From positions 62,001 through 126,000 of the forward strand of contig CALPYF020000005.1 in the NCBI GenBank assembly GCA_943327755.2: a stretch of 64,000 bases of DNA. The letters are read 5' to 3'. The stretch comes from Deinococcus hopiensis KR-140 (GTDB taxonomy: Bacteria > Deinococcota > Deinococci > Deinococcales > Deinococcaceae). Within the stretch, counting starts at the first letter, position 1; each line of letters starts with the position of its first letter. Under the pieces are notes generated by a model that did not search any database, was not told where the DNA came from, and worked only from the letters and a program-made list of their open reading frames with translations. The position numbers were made by a program, and so were the translations under genes. Positions 1 through 12,665 of the stretch are shown piece by piece.

Positions 1-2
1 AC

Positions 3-101
3 GACTGGCAAGGCCTCGCCAAAGCCCTCGACACCATCGGCGACCCCCGCGCCCGCCTCGCCGCCCAGCGCGAAGCCTGGTGGGCCGTCGACCTCGACTG
101 A
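3..101 (+). CDS. 3' end of an unidentified protein (partial)
   Basis: Only the last 32 codons are in the window, ending in TGA. The tail is rich in Ala, Arg and Trp (a Trp-Trp pair near the end) and closes with Val-Asp-Leu-Asp. Codon use is high-GC with G/C at third positions like its neighbours, and a strong terminator follows within 15 bp, so this is a real gene end. No family can be named from so little sequence. Confidence 0.6.
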   Translation, partial: DWQGLAKALDTIGDPRARLAAQREAWWAVDLD

Positions 102-115
102 CACGCACACACCAG

Positions 116-150
116 CAGGCCCGGCACACCCGTGACCGGGCCTGTTTTTT
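116..150 (+). terminator. Rho-independent terminator
   Basis: A perfect 9-bp stem (CAGGCCCGG at 116-124, CCGGGCCTG at 136-144) with an 11-nt loop is followed directly by six T (145-150). It ends the transcript of the partial upstream gene and separates it from alaS. Confidence 0.92.
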
Positions 151-231
151 GTCGTGAGGCACAACGGGTAGGCCAGTCGGCGTGTGCTGGTGCCGTCTGT
201 GTGGCGGGGTGCCCGGTCTGGGTAGGCGCGC

Positions 232-237
232 TAGACT
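232..237 (+). promoter_or_regulatory. -10 box TAGACT, leaderless alaS promoter
   Basis: TAGACT ends 7 nt before the alaS ATG at 245 and no Shine-Dalgarno sequence lies between. This is the leaderless layout seen at many gene starts in the window. It also argues against the longer in-frame GTG start at 182. Confidence 0.7.
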
Positions 238-244
238 TTGCGTT

Positions 245-2920
<2,676 letters not shown>

Positions 2921-2936
2921 ACTGAACAGCAGAACA

Positions 2937-2969
2937 GCAGAGGCGGGGGCATTACGCCCCCGCCTCTGC
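2937..2969. terminator. Bidirectional terminator hairpin between convergent genes
   Basis: A perfect 14-bp stem (2937-2950 with 2956-2969) with a 5-nt loop lies between the convergent ends of alaS and the DUF4132 gene. There is no long T tract on either side, so it may act as a weak or bidirectional terminator. Confidence 0.7.
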
Positions 2970-2978
2970 CCTGTCGGG

Positions 2979-5900
2979 TTACCGGAGTTGTTCGAGGATG
3001 GTGGGGTCCTGGATCTGGCGGTCCTGGGCGAGCAGGAGGGCCTTGCTGATCACTTCGGCGGTGCGGGGGTCGGGGTCGGCGAAGGGCAGGAAGATGCGGC
3101 CCTGCCCCTGGTTGTGGACGGGGATGATGCACAGGTACCCGCCGGGTTGGCGGTGGACGGTGCCGCTGCCGAGGTGCAGGGTGTAGCGGGCGTGCTGGCC
3201 TTCGATGAGGGCGTGGTCGTTCTGGATGCGGACGTTGCTCAGCTTGAGGAGGCGCAGGGTTTCGCGCAGCAGGGCGGCGCGCATTTCGGTGGTGCTCTGG
3301 GTGGCTTCGGGGTCGACGCCGCCGACGTGGGCGACGGAGACGATCAGGTCGAGGTCGCGCAGCGTCTCGCTCAGGAGGCGGGGGGGCACCTCGCTCAGGA
3401 GCATGGGTTCGGTGGCGTCGCGGCGGATGAAGTACGCGGCGTTCATCGGGGTCCCCTCGACCTCGTTGGGCGTGCCGGAGCCGACGCTGGTGTCGAGCCA
3501 GACGTTGATGCCCTCGGCGTGCCAGGTCTTGCGGACACCCTCCTCGGGGACGGTGATCCAGCCGCGCGTTTTCAGGAGGGCGGCGGCCTTGCCGGGCTGG
3601 ACGTGCTGGTCGGCGTAGCGGGTGACGCGCCGCGCGCCTTGTTCGGCCGCAGTGAGGGGGTAGTACTCGCGGAACACCTGCTTGAACGGCTGCGTGACGT
3701 GGCGGTCCATGACCTGCGCCTGGAAGGTGGGCCAGTGGCTGCTGGTGAAGAGGTCGTGCGGGTGGGCGAGCCGCAGCGCGTGGTCGCCGATGGGGTGCGG
3801 CCCGCCGGGCGTGTCGAGGGTATCGGTATCGCCGGTCCACCAGCCGAGGTGCGTCTCGTTCAGCACCCACACGAGGCTGCGCAGCATGGGGGCGATGACG
3901 GGGTGCGCGGCGAGGTCGGTGAGTTCCTGAGGCTGGAGGTGGTCGCCGCGGATCATGGTCTCCTCCAGCGCGGCGCGCATGCGCTTCCTCGTGGCGCCCA
4001 ATTCCTTCGCGGCGACCTGGAGGGCCTGCACGTCCGGGCGTTTCTTCAGGGCGGGCGGCAGGGCCTTGAGGACCCGGTCGCCGCGGGTGACGGTCAGGCT
4101 GGCCTCGCCGTCCGGGCTGAGGTGAATGCCCACTCGGAGGTCGCCCTCGGTGACGGTCTGCGTCCAGTCGGGGGCGGTGCGGGCCTCCATGGCCCACATC
4201 AGGCGCTGCGGGTCGGCGTACCCGGCGCTGCGCGCGAGGTTGAGCAGGCCGATGTCCGCGGCGCGGCGTTCGCTGGCCTGCCGCTGCGCGCCGAACTGCC
4301 GCGCCCCCGCGCGGAAGTCGCTGATCAGGCGGTAGCGGCCCTCCAGTTCCCGCGCGGCCTTCCCCTTCGCGCGGGCGAGGGGCAGCAGGCCCAGGGCGCG
4401 CACGGCGTCCTGGTTGCGTTTCTCGGTGATGCGGGTGGTCAGGTCACTTTCGTTCAGTTCGCCGAGGATGGCGCGGGCGTACGTCTCGGCGCGTTTGTGC
4501 CCGCCGCTGGAGGACGCGTACTTGGCGGCGTCCAGCAGCGCGCTGAACCTCGCCCCGCCGAGTGCCTTGAAGGTCTGGCGGAACCACGCGACGTCCACGG
4601 CGCCCTCGGTCAGGTCGGCGGGACTCAGGGGGGTACGCTCACCGATCTCGGCCTCCCAGGCGTCACGGACCTCCTGCGGGACGCTCCAGTTGCTGTCGCG
4701 GGTGTGGGCGTGCAGCCAGTACACGCCGTCCTTCAGGCCGCGCCAGCCCAGCGCGCCGGCGACCAGCGGCGCCCACTGCGGGGCGAACATGGCGAGGTCC
4801 AGCAGGCGGGTCTCCGGGAGGCCCAGCGCGGCGGCCTGCGCGCGGAAGGTCTCGGGCGTGTCCGTGGGGAGGGGGAACGCCACGCGGATCAGGTGGCTGA
4901 AGGTCACGTCGCGGCTCTCGTTGCGGCCCTGGTAGCCGCGCTTGAGGGGATTCCTGCCCAGGCCCGCCAGAAGACGCAGGGTCAGGTCCGCGCCGTGGAC
5001 GCTGCGTAGTGACAGGGCGGCCGGGGTGGCGGGCGTCTCCAGGTCGCCGCGGGCCAGTTCGACCTCCAGCACCCGGTCGCGGACGCGGTTCACGGCGGCC
5101 TCCCAGTCGGGGTGGGTGGGCCACTCGGGTTTCAGGGTGCGGCGGGTGTAGGTGCCCAGGTCGTCGAAATCGTGCCCGTAGGAGTGGCGGCCGCGTTCCG
5201 GGCGTGGGCCGATCAGCGTGTCCAGCAGGTCGTCGGTGGTCGCCCAGCCCTGCGCGTGGGCGTGCAGCAGCAGCGCGGTGTTCACGCGCTGGCGGGGCAG
5301 GTTCGGGTAGCCCGCGCCGCGGTGCAGGTGCAGGTTCCAGAAGCGCCGCTGCTGCGCGGGCGTCCAGGCGCGCCAGTCGCCCTGCGGCATGACCGGGTTC
5401 AGCAGGTCGCGGGGGTCCTCCTGCCACCAGGAACGCAGCGGGTCGGTCTGCATCTGCACGTCCCGCGGCAGGTAGACAAGCGCGGTCTCCCAGGCGTCCA
5501 GGGCGAGGTCGGTGTCCAGGGGCGTGGCGTGCGCCCCGTGCAGGGCGTCCACGATCACGCGCGCCAGATCCGGGTGCTCCAGGCGCAGGGTGACCAGCGG
5601 TCCCAGCGTGCGGTGCAGGGTGCGGCGCAGCAGGTCCTGCCGCGTCTCGGCGGCGCTGCGGGCCGCCTGATGCTCGGCGAGGTCATCCGCGTCGGCGTCC
5701 GCGAGCAGGTCATCCAGCCCTTCCTGATCGAGGCCCAGCAGGTCCAGCACGGCCGTGTCGAGTGCAGCAGCGTCGGGCGCGGTGGGCTGCGTGCCGCTGC
5801 TGTCCAGTTCGTCCTGAAGTTCCGCATCGGTGGTCTGCGTGCGGTTCACGAAGTGGTTCAGCGCCCAGTGCAGCCGGGTCAGGTCGCCGTCCTGCGCGTC

Positions 5901-7919
5901 CGGGCGGCCCTGCCACCAGCCGGTCCAGACGTCCCACAGCGGCATGGGCTGTCCGTCCCTGCCCGGGCGGAGCTGCCAGGGGCGCACGTTGCCGAGCAGC
6001 TGCGTCTCCTGGCCGTCCCAGCCGGCGCCGGTCAACGGGGTCTCGCGGTGGGCGACGAGCAGGGCGTCCAGGGAGCGCAGCAGGGCCGCGCCGCGCGTCA
6101 CGTCGGCGGGGTAGTCGCGCCCCCTGGGCTGCGGGGCCTCGGGCCGGGTCAGGCGCGCGGGGTCGAACAGGCCCAGGCCGTCCTGCAGGGTCAGTTGCGT
6201 GCCGGGGTCGGTCAGGCGGGCGAGCAGGGTCGCCTCGGTGACGTTCTTCGCGCTGAACTCGGCGGGCGGCGTGCCCCCGGTCTCGATCAGGAGTTGCAGA
6301 CCCGCCTGCCGCTGATCGGTGTTGGATCCACTGAGCAGGGCGGCGGCGCTGCGCTGCGCCTGGGTGGGGTCACTGGCGAGCAGGCGGATCAGGCCGCGGC
6401 GCAGGTCGGCACTCCTGCGTTTCAGTAGCCCGTGCACCACGTCGACCTCGGTGGGGTCGGGCGTGAAGTGCGCCATGACGGTCACGGCCTCCTGCGACAC
6501 GCTGCTGTTGCGGTCCTGCAGCAGCGTGAGCAGCAGCGCGCGGGTGGGCGCGTCCAGCGGGTGCGCCGCCGCGTGATCCTTCAGGCTGCGCAGCAGGGCG
6601 GTCTTGCCGTACGCGCTCAGGCTGCCCAGGTGCGGGGCCAGCGCGGTGAAGGGCCGCTCGCCGCGCAGGGCAGGCAGGGCGTCGAGTGCGTCGGCGCGGG
6701 CGGGCACGTGGCCCAGCCAGGGGAACAGCAGCGGGTCGTGCCGGGCGCTGTCCGGGAGGCGCAGGGCGTACGCCTCGAACTCCTCGAAGGTGAACAGATG
6801 CGGCTGGCTGCCCCAGCGGTTCACGGCGCTCCCCGCCAGCGCGGCCACGCGCAGGTCGGCGTCGGTCAGCAGGGCGCGGCGGTCGTCGTCGGTCAGCAGC
6901 TCGGCGGCCGTCAGGAACTGCGCGGCGGCCATGCGGCGGGCCGGGTCAGTGTCCGTCAGGACCGTGCGGGCCAGTTCGGCGGCCTGCACGGCGTCTCGCA
7001 TGCCCAGCGTGAACAGCGCGAGGTACGCGTCCACCCCCTCGCCGCCCTGCACGGCCTCCCGCGCGGCCTGCGGGGCGTCCAGGAAGGTCAGCGCGCGGGT
7101 GAGGTGCGCCCGGACGACCTTCAGGTCGGTCACGTCGTAGTTCAGGCCGAACCACACGCACGCGGCGCGCAGGGTGGCGGCGAAGCGCAGCAGGTCCTCC
7201 TGCAGGATCAGGCGCAGCGTGCGGGTGAAGGCGTCCACGCTGGCCTCGTCCACGGTTTCGAGGATCACCTGCCGCAGGCCCTCCTGGCGCTGCGCGGCGA
7301 GCAGCAGGCCCTCGGCGAGCGTCCAGGCGTCCTCTCTGGTGCTGCTCAGCAGGGCCAGGGGCACGTGGCGGCCCATGCGGGCGACCGGGTGCTGCGTGCC
7401 CGCCGTGTCGCGCAGGATCTGGTAGACCTCCTCGTCCCCGTCGCTGATCGCCTGCCCGAGCAGCAGGCCCAGGCCCTGCGATTCCCAGGGGTTCAGGAGG
7501 CCCGCGTGCACTGCGAACCAAGAAACGGGCTGCGGGTAGTCGCGGGTGGTGTGCCACGCCTGCCACAGCCAGTGCGCGGCGTGCGCGGCGGCCAGCCGGT
7601 GGCCGGGGGCGCGGAAGGCGCGGCGGGCGTACCCCAGCGGGTACGGGTGGCGGGTCAGCAGGGCGTCCAGCGTGTGGGCAGCCAGTGTGGGGAACTGCGG
7701 GAAGAACGCGGCGGCCAGGGCTTCGCGGTCGGCCGGGGTGCTGGCGTGCAGGGCGTCCGTCAGTTCGTCCTGAAGGCGATGGCGTTCCTGGTGGTCGCGG
7801 CCGCCCTTCACGTGCGCCCCGATCAGGGTGGGCCACGGGGCGGGCAGGGCCGCCACGCGCGTGTCGAAACCGGGTTTCCAGGGCTGCTGGAAGGTCCGCA
7901 GGTGGTCCTGAATGTCCAT
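2979..7919 (-). CDS. Giant DUF4132-family protein
   Basis: The 1646-aa cytosolic protein has no signal peptide or membrane segment. The N-terminal two thirds read as repeated Leu/Ala-rich helices, HEAT-like in look. The C-terminal part has the conserved features of the DUF4132/DUF5724 group: a GWITVPEEG-like stretch, an acidic segment ending LDLIVSVAHVGG, and a late GSGTVHRQPGGYLCIIP motif about 55 residues before the end. Its biochemical role is not known. Start: ATG at 7919, chosen because the small upstream gene ends only 2 nt before it, so the two are translationally coupled; a longer in-frame start would overlap that gene heavily. Family call is fairly secure; function is unknown. Confidence 0.85.
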   Translation of the reverse strand: MDIQDHLRTFQQPWKPGFDTRVAALPAPWPTLIGAHVKGGRDHQERHRLQDELTDALHASTPADREALAAAFFPQFPTLAAHTLDALLTRHPYPLGYARRAFRAPGHRLAAAHAAHWLWQAWHTTRDYPQPVSWFAVHAGLLNPWESQGLGLLLGQAISDGDEEVYQILRDTAGTQHPVARMGRHVPLALLSSTREDAWTLAEGLLLAAQRQEGLRQVILETVDEASVDAFTRTLRLILQEDLLRFAATLRAACVWFGLNYDVTDLKVVRAHLTRALTFLDAPQAAREAVQGGEGVDAYLALFTLGMRDAVQAAELARTVLTDTDPARRMAAAQFLTAAELLTDDDRRALLTDADLRVAALAGSAVNRWGSQPHLFTFEEFEAYALRLPDSARHDPLLFPWLGHVPARADALDALPALRGERPFTALAPHLGSLSAYGKTALLRSLKDHAAAHPLDAPTRALLLTLLQDRNSSVSQEAVTVMAHFTPDPTEVDVVHGLLKRRSADLRRGLIRLLASDPTQAQRSAAALLSGSNTDQRQAGLQLLIETGGTPPAEFSAKNVTEATLLARLTDPGTQLTLQDGLGLFDPARLTRPEAPQPRGRDYPADVTRGAALLRSLDALLVAHRETPLTGAGWDGQETQLLGNVRPWQLRPGRDGQPMPLWDVWTGWWQGRPDAQDGDLTRLHWALNHFVNRTQTTDAELQDELDSSGTQPTAPDAAALDTAVLDLLGLDQEGLDDLLADADADDLAEHQAARSAAETRQDLLRRTLHRTLGPLVTLRLEHPDLARVIVDALHGAHATPLDTDLALDAWETALVYLPRDVQMQTDPLRSWWQEDPRDLLNPVMPQGDWRAWTPAQQRRFWNLHLHRGAGYPNLPRQRVNTALLLHAHAQGWATTDDLLDTLIGPRPERGRHSYGHDFDDLGTYTRRTLKPEWPTHPDWEAAVNRVRDRVLEVELARGDLETPATPAALSLRSVHGADLTLRLLAGLGRNPLKRGYQGRNESRDVTFSHLIRVAFPLPTDTPETFRAQAAALGLPETRLLDLAMFAPQWAPLVAGALGWRGLKDGVYWLHAHTRDSNWSVPQEVRDAWEAEIGERTPLSPADLTEGAVDVAWFRQTFKALGGARFSALLDAAKYASSSGGHKRAETYARAILGELNESDLTTRITEKRNQDAVRALGLLPLARAKGKAARELEGRYRLISDFRAGARQFGAQRQASERRAADIGLLNLARSAGYADPQRLMWAMEARTAPDWTQTVTEGDLRVGIHLSPDGEASLTVTRGDRVLKALPPALKKRPDVQALQVAAKELGATRKRMRAALEETMIRGDHLQPQELTDLAAHPVIAPMLRSLVWVLNETHLGWWTGDTDTLDTPGGPHPIGDHALRLAHPHDLFTSSHWPTFQAQVMDRHVTQPFKQVFREYYPLTAAEQGARRVTRYADQHVQPGKAAALLKTRGWITVPEEGVRKTWHAEGINVWLDTSVGSGTPNEVEGTPMNAAYFIRRDATEPMLLSEVPPRLLSETLRDLDLIVSVAHVGGVDPEATQSTTEMRAALLRETLRLLKLSNVRIQNDHALIEGQHARYTLHLGSGTVHRQPGGYLCIIPVHNQGQGRIFLPFADPDPRTAEVISKALLLAQDRQIQDPTILEQLR

Positions 7920-7921
7920 GA

Positions 7922-8326
7922 TCAGCCGCCTGCCAGGGCGGTCAGGCGCAGCAGCAGCAGGGTGCTGTCCGGGCACAGGGTGACGGGGGCCGAGAGGTCG
8001 GTCAGCTGCTCGTCGTCGAGGAACACGTAGTACAGCCCGTCGCGGAAGGCGGTCAGGGCGGTGCGGGCAGCGTCCTCGGGCGTGACGGTCGCGGCGCGGT
8101 CCTGCGGGGCAATAGCCACGCGGCCGGTCAGGGCGGCGTCCGCCAGTTCCCGTTCGGTCAGGACGCGCAGGACGCCCACGCCTGATTGCCGCTCGTGGTA
8201 CGCGGCGAGTTCGTGTTCGACCAGCGCGGTCAGCAGCTGTTCGAGGGTGTGGGTGTCGCCGGTCAGGGGGATGGGGCGGCGTTCGAAGGGCGTGCGGCGG
8301 CCCAGGAATTTCGTTTCGACGATCAT
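7922..8326 (-). CDS. Small partner of the DUF4132-family protein, hypothetical
   Basis: A 134-aa soluble protein beginning MIVETKFLGRR. The first third is a compact basic segment, the middle is helical and rich in Ala/Glu, and the end is a short hydrophobic Leu run. I do not recognise a family. It has a clear Shine-Dalgarno (GGGAGGT upstream of the ATG at 8326). It lies 2 nt before the DUF4132 gene on the same strand, so the two form one transcription unit, and this protein probably works with or regulates the giant partner. That functional link is inference from gene order. Confidence 0.8.
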   Translation of the reverse strand: MIVETKFLGRRTPFERRPIPLTGDTHTLEQLLTALVEHELAAYHERQSGVGVLRVLTERELADAALTGRVAIAPQDRAATVTPEDAARTALTAFRDGLYYVFLDDEQLTDLSAPVTLCPDSTLLLLRLTALAGG

Positions 8327-8517
8327 GCGGGGTTGACCTCCCGTGGAATGGGTGCGGAGGGGAATGGTGCTTTGTTCACCTTCGACTTTACCCCGCCCCG
8401 GGCGTTATGTAAAGGGCGTAATTAGCTGGTGGATTTTCACGTGCTGTTTCCCCGGCGTGACACCCCTCCCCTACCCTGAAGGCGTCCCACAACCCAGCCC
8501 CACCGGAGGTCACCCCC

Positions 8518-9546
8518 ATGCGCCCAGCCCGCACCCCCGCCCGCCGCCTGACCGGCCTGTTGCTCCCGACCCTGCTCGCCGCGTGCACGCCGCCCGCCAC
8601 ACCCACCCAGACCTCCCAGACCCCCGCTGGCCCAGCCCTGCACGCGCAGGCGACCGGCAGCTGGGTCAGCGGCACGTACAGCAGCGCGTACGGCGCGCGC
8701 TTCTACCGCCTGTGGGTCCCCGCCGGGTACGCCGGCACGCCGCGCCCCCTGATGGTCATGCTGCACGGCTGCCTGCAGGACGGCTACGACTTCGCCGCCG
8801 GGACCCGCATGAACACCCTGGCCGACACGCGGGGTTTCCTGGTGCTATACCCCGAACAGGGCACCCTGTACAACAGCGCCGACTGCTGGAACTGGTACCT
8901 GCCCGGCAACCAGTACCGGGGCGCGGGCGAACCCGCCGTCATCGCCGGGATGATCGGCTGGGTGAAGAGCACCTACGCCGTGGACAGCGCCCGCGTGGCC
9001 GTCGCGGGCCTGTCCGCCGGGGCCGCCATGGCGAACATCATGGGCTGCACGTACCCCGACCTGATCCGCGGCGTGGCCAGCGTGGCGGGCGTCATGTACC
9101 AGGGCGCCACCACCGCAGCGGGCGGCGTGAACGCCATGTCGTACGGCAGCATCTACGACCCCAACGGGCGCGGCGCCGCCTGCGCCACCGAGATGGGCAG
9201 CCGCCGCCGCGCCATGCCCACCCTGGTCTTCCAGGGCAGCGCCGACCCCACCGTGAACCCCGTGAACGCCACGCAGACCCTCACCCAGTGGGCGCAGGCG
9301 AACGACCTCGCCGACGGCACCGACAACAACGATCCGGACGACACGCCCGACGCCACCGTGAGCGGCACCGCCTGCCGCGCCTACACCCGCTTCGACTACC
9401 GCACGGCGGGCGGCACCACGCGGCTCCAGCGCTACTCGGTCACGGGGATGGGGCACGCGTGGCCCGGCGGGAGCAGCGCCGGAACGTACACCGACCCCTG
9501 CGCGCCCGACGCCAGCACCCTCATCCTGAACTTCTTCGGCTTCTGA
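8518..9546 (+). CDS. Secreted PHB-depolymerase-family esterase (lipoprotein)
   Basis: A 342-aa alpha/beta hydrolase of the LpqC / PHB depolymerase esterase group, likely cleaving short polyester or aryl-ester substrates outside the membrane. A signal sequence with lipobox LLAAC (Cys23) predicts lipid anchoring. Catalytic features: oxyanion motif MLHGC (81-85), nucleophile Ser166 in GLSAG, Asp243 in GSADPTVNP, and His313 in GMGHAWPGG. An Asp/Asn-rich loop (263-279) looks like a cation-binding or surface loop. Start: ATG at 8518 with GGAGGT just upstream. It stands alone, divergent from the DUF4132 operon. The true substrate cannot be read from sequence. Confidence 0.9.
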   Translation: MRPARTPARRLTGLLLPTLLAACTPPATPTQTSQTPAGPALHAQATGSWVSGTYSSAYGARFYRLWVPAGYAGTPRPLMVMLHGCLQDGYDFAAGTRMNTLADTRGFLVLYPEQGTLYNSADCWNWYLPGNQYRGAGEPAVIAGMIGWVKSTYAVDSARVAVAGLSAGAAMANIMGCTYPDLIRGVASVAGVMYQGATTAAGGVNAMSYGSIYDPNGRGAACATEMGSRRRAMPTLVFQGSADPTVNPVNATQTLTQWAQANDLADGTDNNDPDDTPDATVSGTACRAYTRFDYRTAGGTTRLQRYSVTGMGHAWPGGSSAGTYTDPCAPDASTLILNFFGF

Positions 9547-9553
9547 CAGCAGC

Positions 9554-9592
9554 ATTCAGAGGTGTTGACTTTATCCCTCAATACCTCTGAAT
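9554..9592. repeat. Long hairpin after the esterase gene
   Basis: An imperfect 15-bp stem (9554-9568 with 9578-9592, 14 of 15 paired) closes a 9-nt loop. It starts 8 bp past the esterase stop codon. There is no T tract. It may end transcription from either side, since the next gene converges on it. It resembles part of the structured segment at 16589-16623. Confidence 0.6.
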
Positions 9593-9690
9593 CGAGCAAA
9601 GCGAGAACCCGTCAACGCCAGCGGGGGAAGTGACACCCAGAGGCGGGTCGTTGGCCCCAGGGTAGAACTGGCAACCGCTGTGAGAGCGAC

Positions 9691-10170
9691 TCAGGTGTGG
9701 GGGCCGTCCAGCAGGTCCCCGACGCGCACGCCGCCCAGGCGTTTTTCGACGTAGGCGAGGTCGCGCTGGAGGTCGCGGCGCAGCGCGCGGGCGTCTTTCA
9801 GTTCGCGTTCGGCGGCAGCGATGCGGGTGCTGAGAACGTCGAGTTGCCCACTGAGGTCGCGGCGCAGGTCGGTCAGGGCGCCTTCCGTGAGGACCTGTCG
9901 GCCGTCCGGGTCGAGTTCGAGCGGCTGGCTGAACGTGGCCTGAATCGTGCCGAGGCTGAGGCCCAGGGCGCGCATGCGGCGGATGCGGTCCAGCCGCGCG
10001 ATGTCCGCCTCGCTGTACAGGCGGTAGCGGCTGCCGGTGCGCTGCGGGGTCACGAGGCCCAGTTCCTCGTAGTACTTCAGGGTGCGCAGGGTCAGGCCCA
10101 GGCGCGTGGCGACCTCGCCCACGCGGTGGCGGGGCGTGTCGTCCGGGGGGATGGGGTCTGTGTGGGTCAC
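9691..10170 (-). CDS. MerR-family transcriptional regulator
   Basis: A 159-aa regulator with the N-terminal winged helix-turn-helix of the MerR family (VGEVATRLGLTLRTLKYYEE, then a YRLYSEADIARL recognition segment) and a long coiled-coil dimer helix (about 95-150). It lacks the Cys cluster of metal sensors, so it more likely senses a drug or small molecule, or works without a bound effector. It starts at GTG 10170 with GGAGG upstream, 78 bp downstream of the MFS gene on the same strand. The pair suggests the regulator controls the transporter and itself; a dyad in front of the MFS gene is a candidate target. Confidence 0.9.
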   Translation of the reverse strand: MTHTDPIPPDDTPRHRVGEVATRLGLTLRTLKYYEELGLVTPQRTGSRYRLYSEADIARLDRIRRMRALGLSLGTIQATFSQPLELDPDGRQVLTEGALTDLRRDLSGQLDVLSTRIAAAERELKDARALRRDLQRDLAYVEKRLGGVRVGDLLDGPHT

Positions 10171-10194
10171 GGGTGCCTCCAGGGTAACGGCTGG

Positions 10195-10237
10195 GGCCGG
10201 GCGCGGCAGGAGGTCACCCCCCTGCCGTCGCCCGGCC
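10195..10237 (-). terminator. Strong intergenic hairpin between MFS and merR genes
   Basis: A 16-bp stem with one bulged base (10195-10210 with 10221-10237) around a 10-nt loop sits between the MFS stop codon and the merR start. No T run follows. It may partly stop transcription or protect the MFS message, setting unequal levels of the two gene products. Confidence 0.6.
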
Positions 10238-10248
10238 CTGGCCGGTGC

Positions 10249-11454
<1,206 letters not shown>

Positions 11455-11455
11455 A

Positions 11456-11479
11456 AACCTGAACGTACGCGTATAGGTT
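11456..11479 (-). promoter_or_regulatory. Candidate MerR operator dyad at the MFS promoter
   Basis: Arms AACCTGAAC and GTATAGGTT (7 of 9 positions symmetric) flank a 6-bp centre. The dyad lies immediately upstream of the MFS start codon, where a MerR-type protein would remodel a long-spacer promoter. Assignment to the downstream merR gene is inference from position. Confidence 0.5.
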
Positions 11480-11568
11480 GCCAGTATTTGTGACCTGTCC
11501 TGCCAGTTGTTCCCCGGCCGGGAACGGACTGCGCAGCCACAGGCGACAGCCGGACAGGTGGGGGCCGC

Positions 11569-12144
11569 TCAGCGCTGCGGGCGACTCAGGCGGATCAGGG
11601 CCAGCTGTCCGGCGGCGAACCACGCGCACAGCAGGGTCAGCAGGGCCGCGCCGCCCACCGTCAGCAGGGTCAGGCGCGTGGACAGGGCGCGCAGATGCGC
11701 CTGCCACCCCTGCACCTGCGCGCGGGCGTCGGCCAGGGAGGGCCACGCCGCGCGGTCCTCCAACGCCGCGCGCCAGTCGCGGGCGGTGTCGGCGCTGCGG
11801 GTCAGGGCGCCGTCCGGGAACAGGGCGGTCAGCAGCGGCACGCGCCCGGCCGCCTTGCTGAGCGCCTCCAGGGTGCGGGCGGCTTCCAGCGCCTCGGGCC
11901 GGGCCAGGACGTCCAGCGGCGCGAGGCTCGCCTGCACGTCCGCCAGCTGCCCGTCCAGCCGCGTCAGGGTCGCCTGCGCGTCCCGCAGCGTCGCCCGCGC
12001 CGGGGCGAGCGTCGCCCAGACGCCCAGCCACGCGCCCAGCGTGAGCAGGGCCGCCAGCCACAGCCCCGTCAGGCCCAGCCGCCGCGCCGCCCGGTCACGC
12101 CACCGGACGGAAGGCGGAGTGGTGCCGTGACGCTCCTGCCCCAT
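11569..12144 (-). CDS. Two-TM protein with periplasmic coiled coil, hypothetical
   Basis: A 191-aa protein with a membrane helix near residues 27-48, a long Ala/Leu/Arg-rich helical region of about 105 residues likely to form a coiled coil, and a second membrane helix near 160-182 followed by a basic tail. The layout resembles sensor-type extracytoplasmic domains but lacks any kinase or HAMP signature. I do not recognise the family. The ATG at 12144 overlaps the TGA of the upstream yjbR-type gene by one base (TGATG), so translation is coupled. Downstream lies an 8-bp inverted repeat (11491-11498 and 11553-11560) that may end the transcript. Confidence 0.8.
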   Translation of the reverse strand: MGQERHGTTPPSVRWRDRAARRLGLTGLWLAALLTLGAWLGVWATLAPARATLRDAQATLTRLDGQLADVQASLAPLDVLARPEALEAARTLEALSKAAGRVPLLTALFPDGALTRSADTARDWRAALEDRAAWPSLADARAQVQGWQAHLRALSTRLTLLTVGGAALLTLLCAWFAAGQLALIRLSRPQR

Positions 12145-12512
12145 CACAGGCCCAGGTCTTCGCGCTGCGCGCGGGTCAGGCCACCCACGACGAGCGCGTG
12201 ACTGCCCACGATCAGCTCGCGGATCAGGTCATCCGGCACGCGCCCATCCAGGGTCACGGTCACCCAGTGGCGTTTGTTCAGGTGGTAGCCGGGCGTGATC
12301 GCGGCGTGCGCGGCGCGCAGCTCCTCGCCCCGTTCGGGCCGCACCTTCAGCGACACGCTGACGGGATCGGCCTGCACGTCGGTCAGGGCGTACATCTTCC
12401 CGGCGTCGGCGGGACCGACCTTGAACACCAGGGTCGTCGCGCCGAACGGGAACGTCTCGCGCGAGTGCGGCAGCTCGGCGCACAGGGCGCGCAGGTCGGC
12501 GATGGACTGCAT
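12144..12512 (-). CDS. MmcQ/YjbR family protein
   Basis: A 122-aa protein of the YjbR (CyaY-like fold) family, with the conserved opening LPHSRETFPFG, the strand VFKVGPADAGKMYAL, and the core GYHLNKRHWVTVTLDG. Family members are small proteins with a double-wing fold sometimes described as DNA-binding; their cellular role is unclear. It starts at ATG 12512 and is the first gene of a two-gene unit with the membrane protein downstream (1-nt overlap). Length is normal for the family. Confidence 0.9.
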   Translation of the reverse strand: MQSIADLRALCAELPHSRETFPFGATTLVFKVGPADAGKMYALTDVQADPVSVSLKVRPERGEELRAAHAAITPGYHLNKRHWVTVTLDGRVPDDLIRELIVGSHALVVGGLTRAQREDLGL

Positions 12513-12665
12513 GGGCCCAGCCTACGGCCCGTCCGGACTCCGGTGGACTGGTCTGGAAAAACCGTTCCATCCGGGCGGACGCGAGTGGGAGGGCATCGGA
12601 TTCCGGGCGTGGAGCTGGCCGTCCGGTGGTGTGCCGGGCGGTCACCGAAACGGACGGCAGCCGTG

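Noticed and set aside
2988..5009. A 673-codon open frame on the plus strand opposite the DUF4132 gene
   Set aside because: It is a low-complexity Gly/Ala/Val/Arg translation antisense to a well-supported gene, as expected in GC-rich DNA; many similar shadow frames exist.
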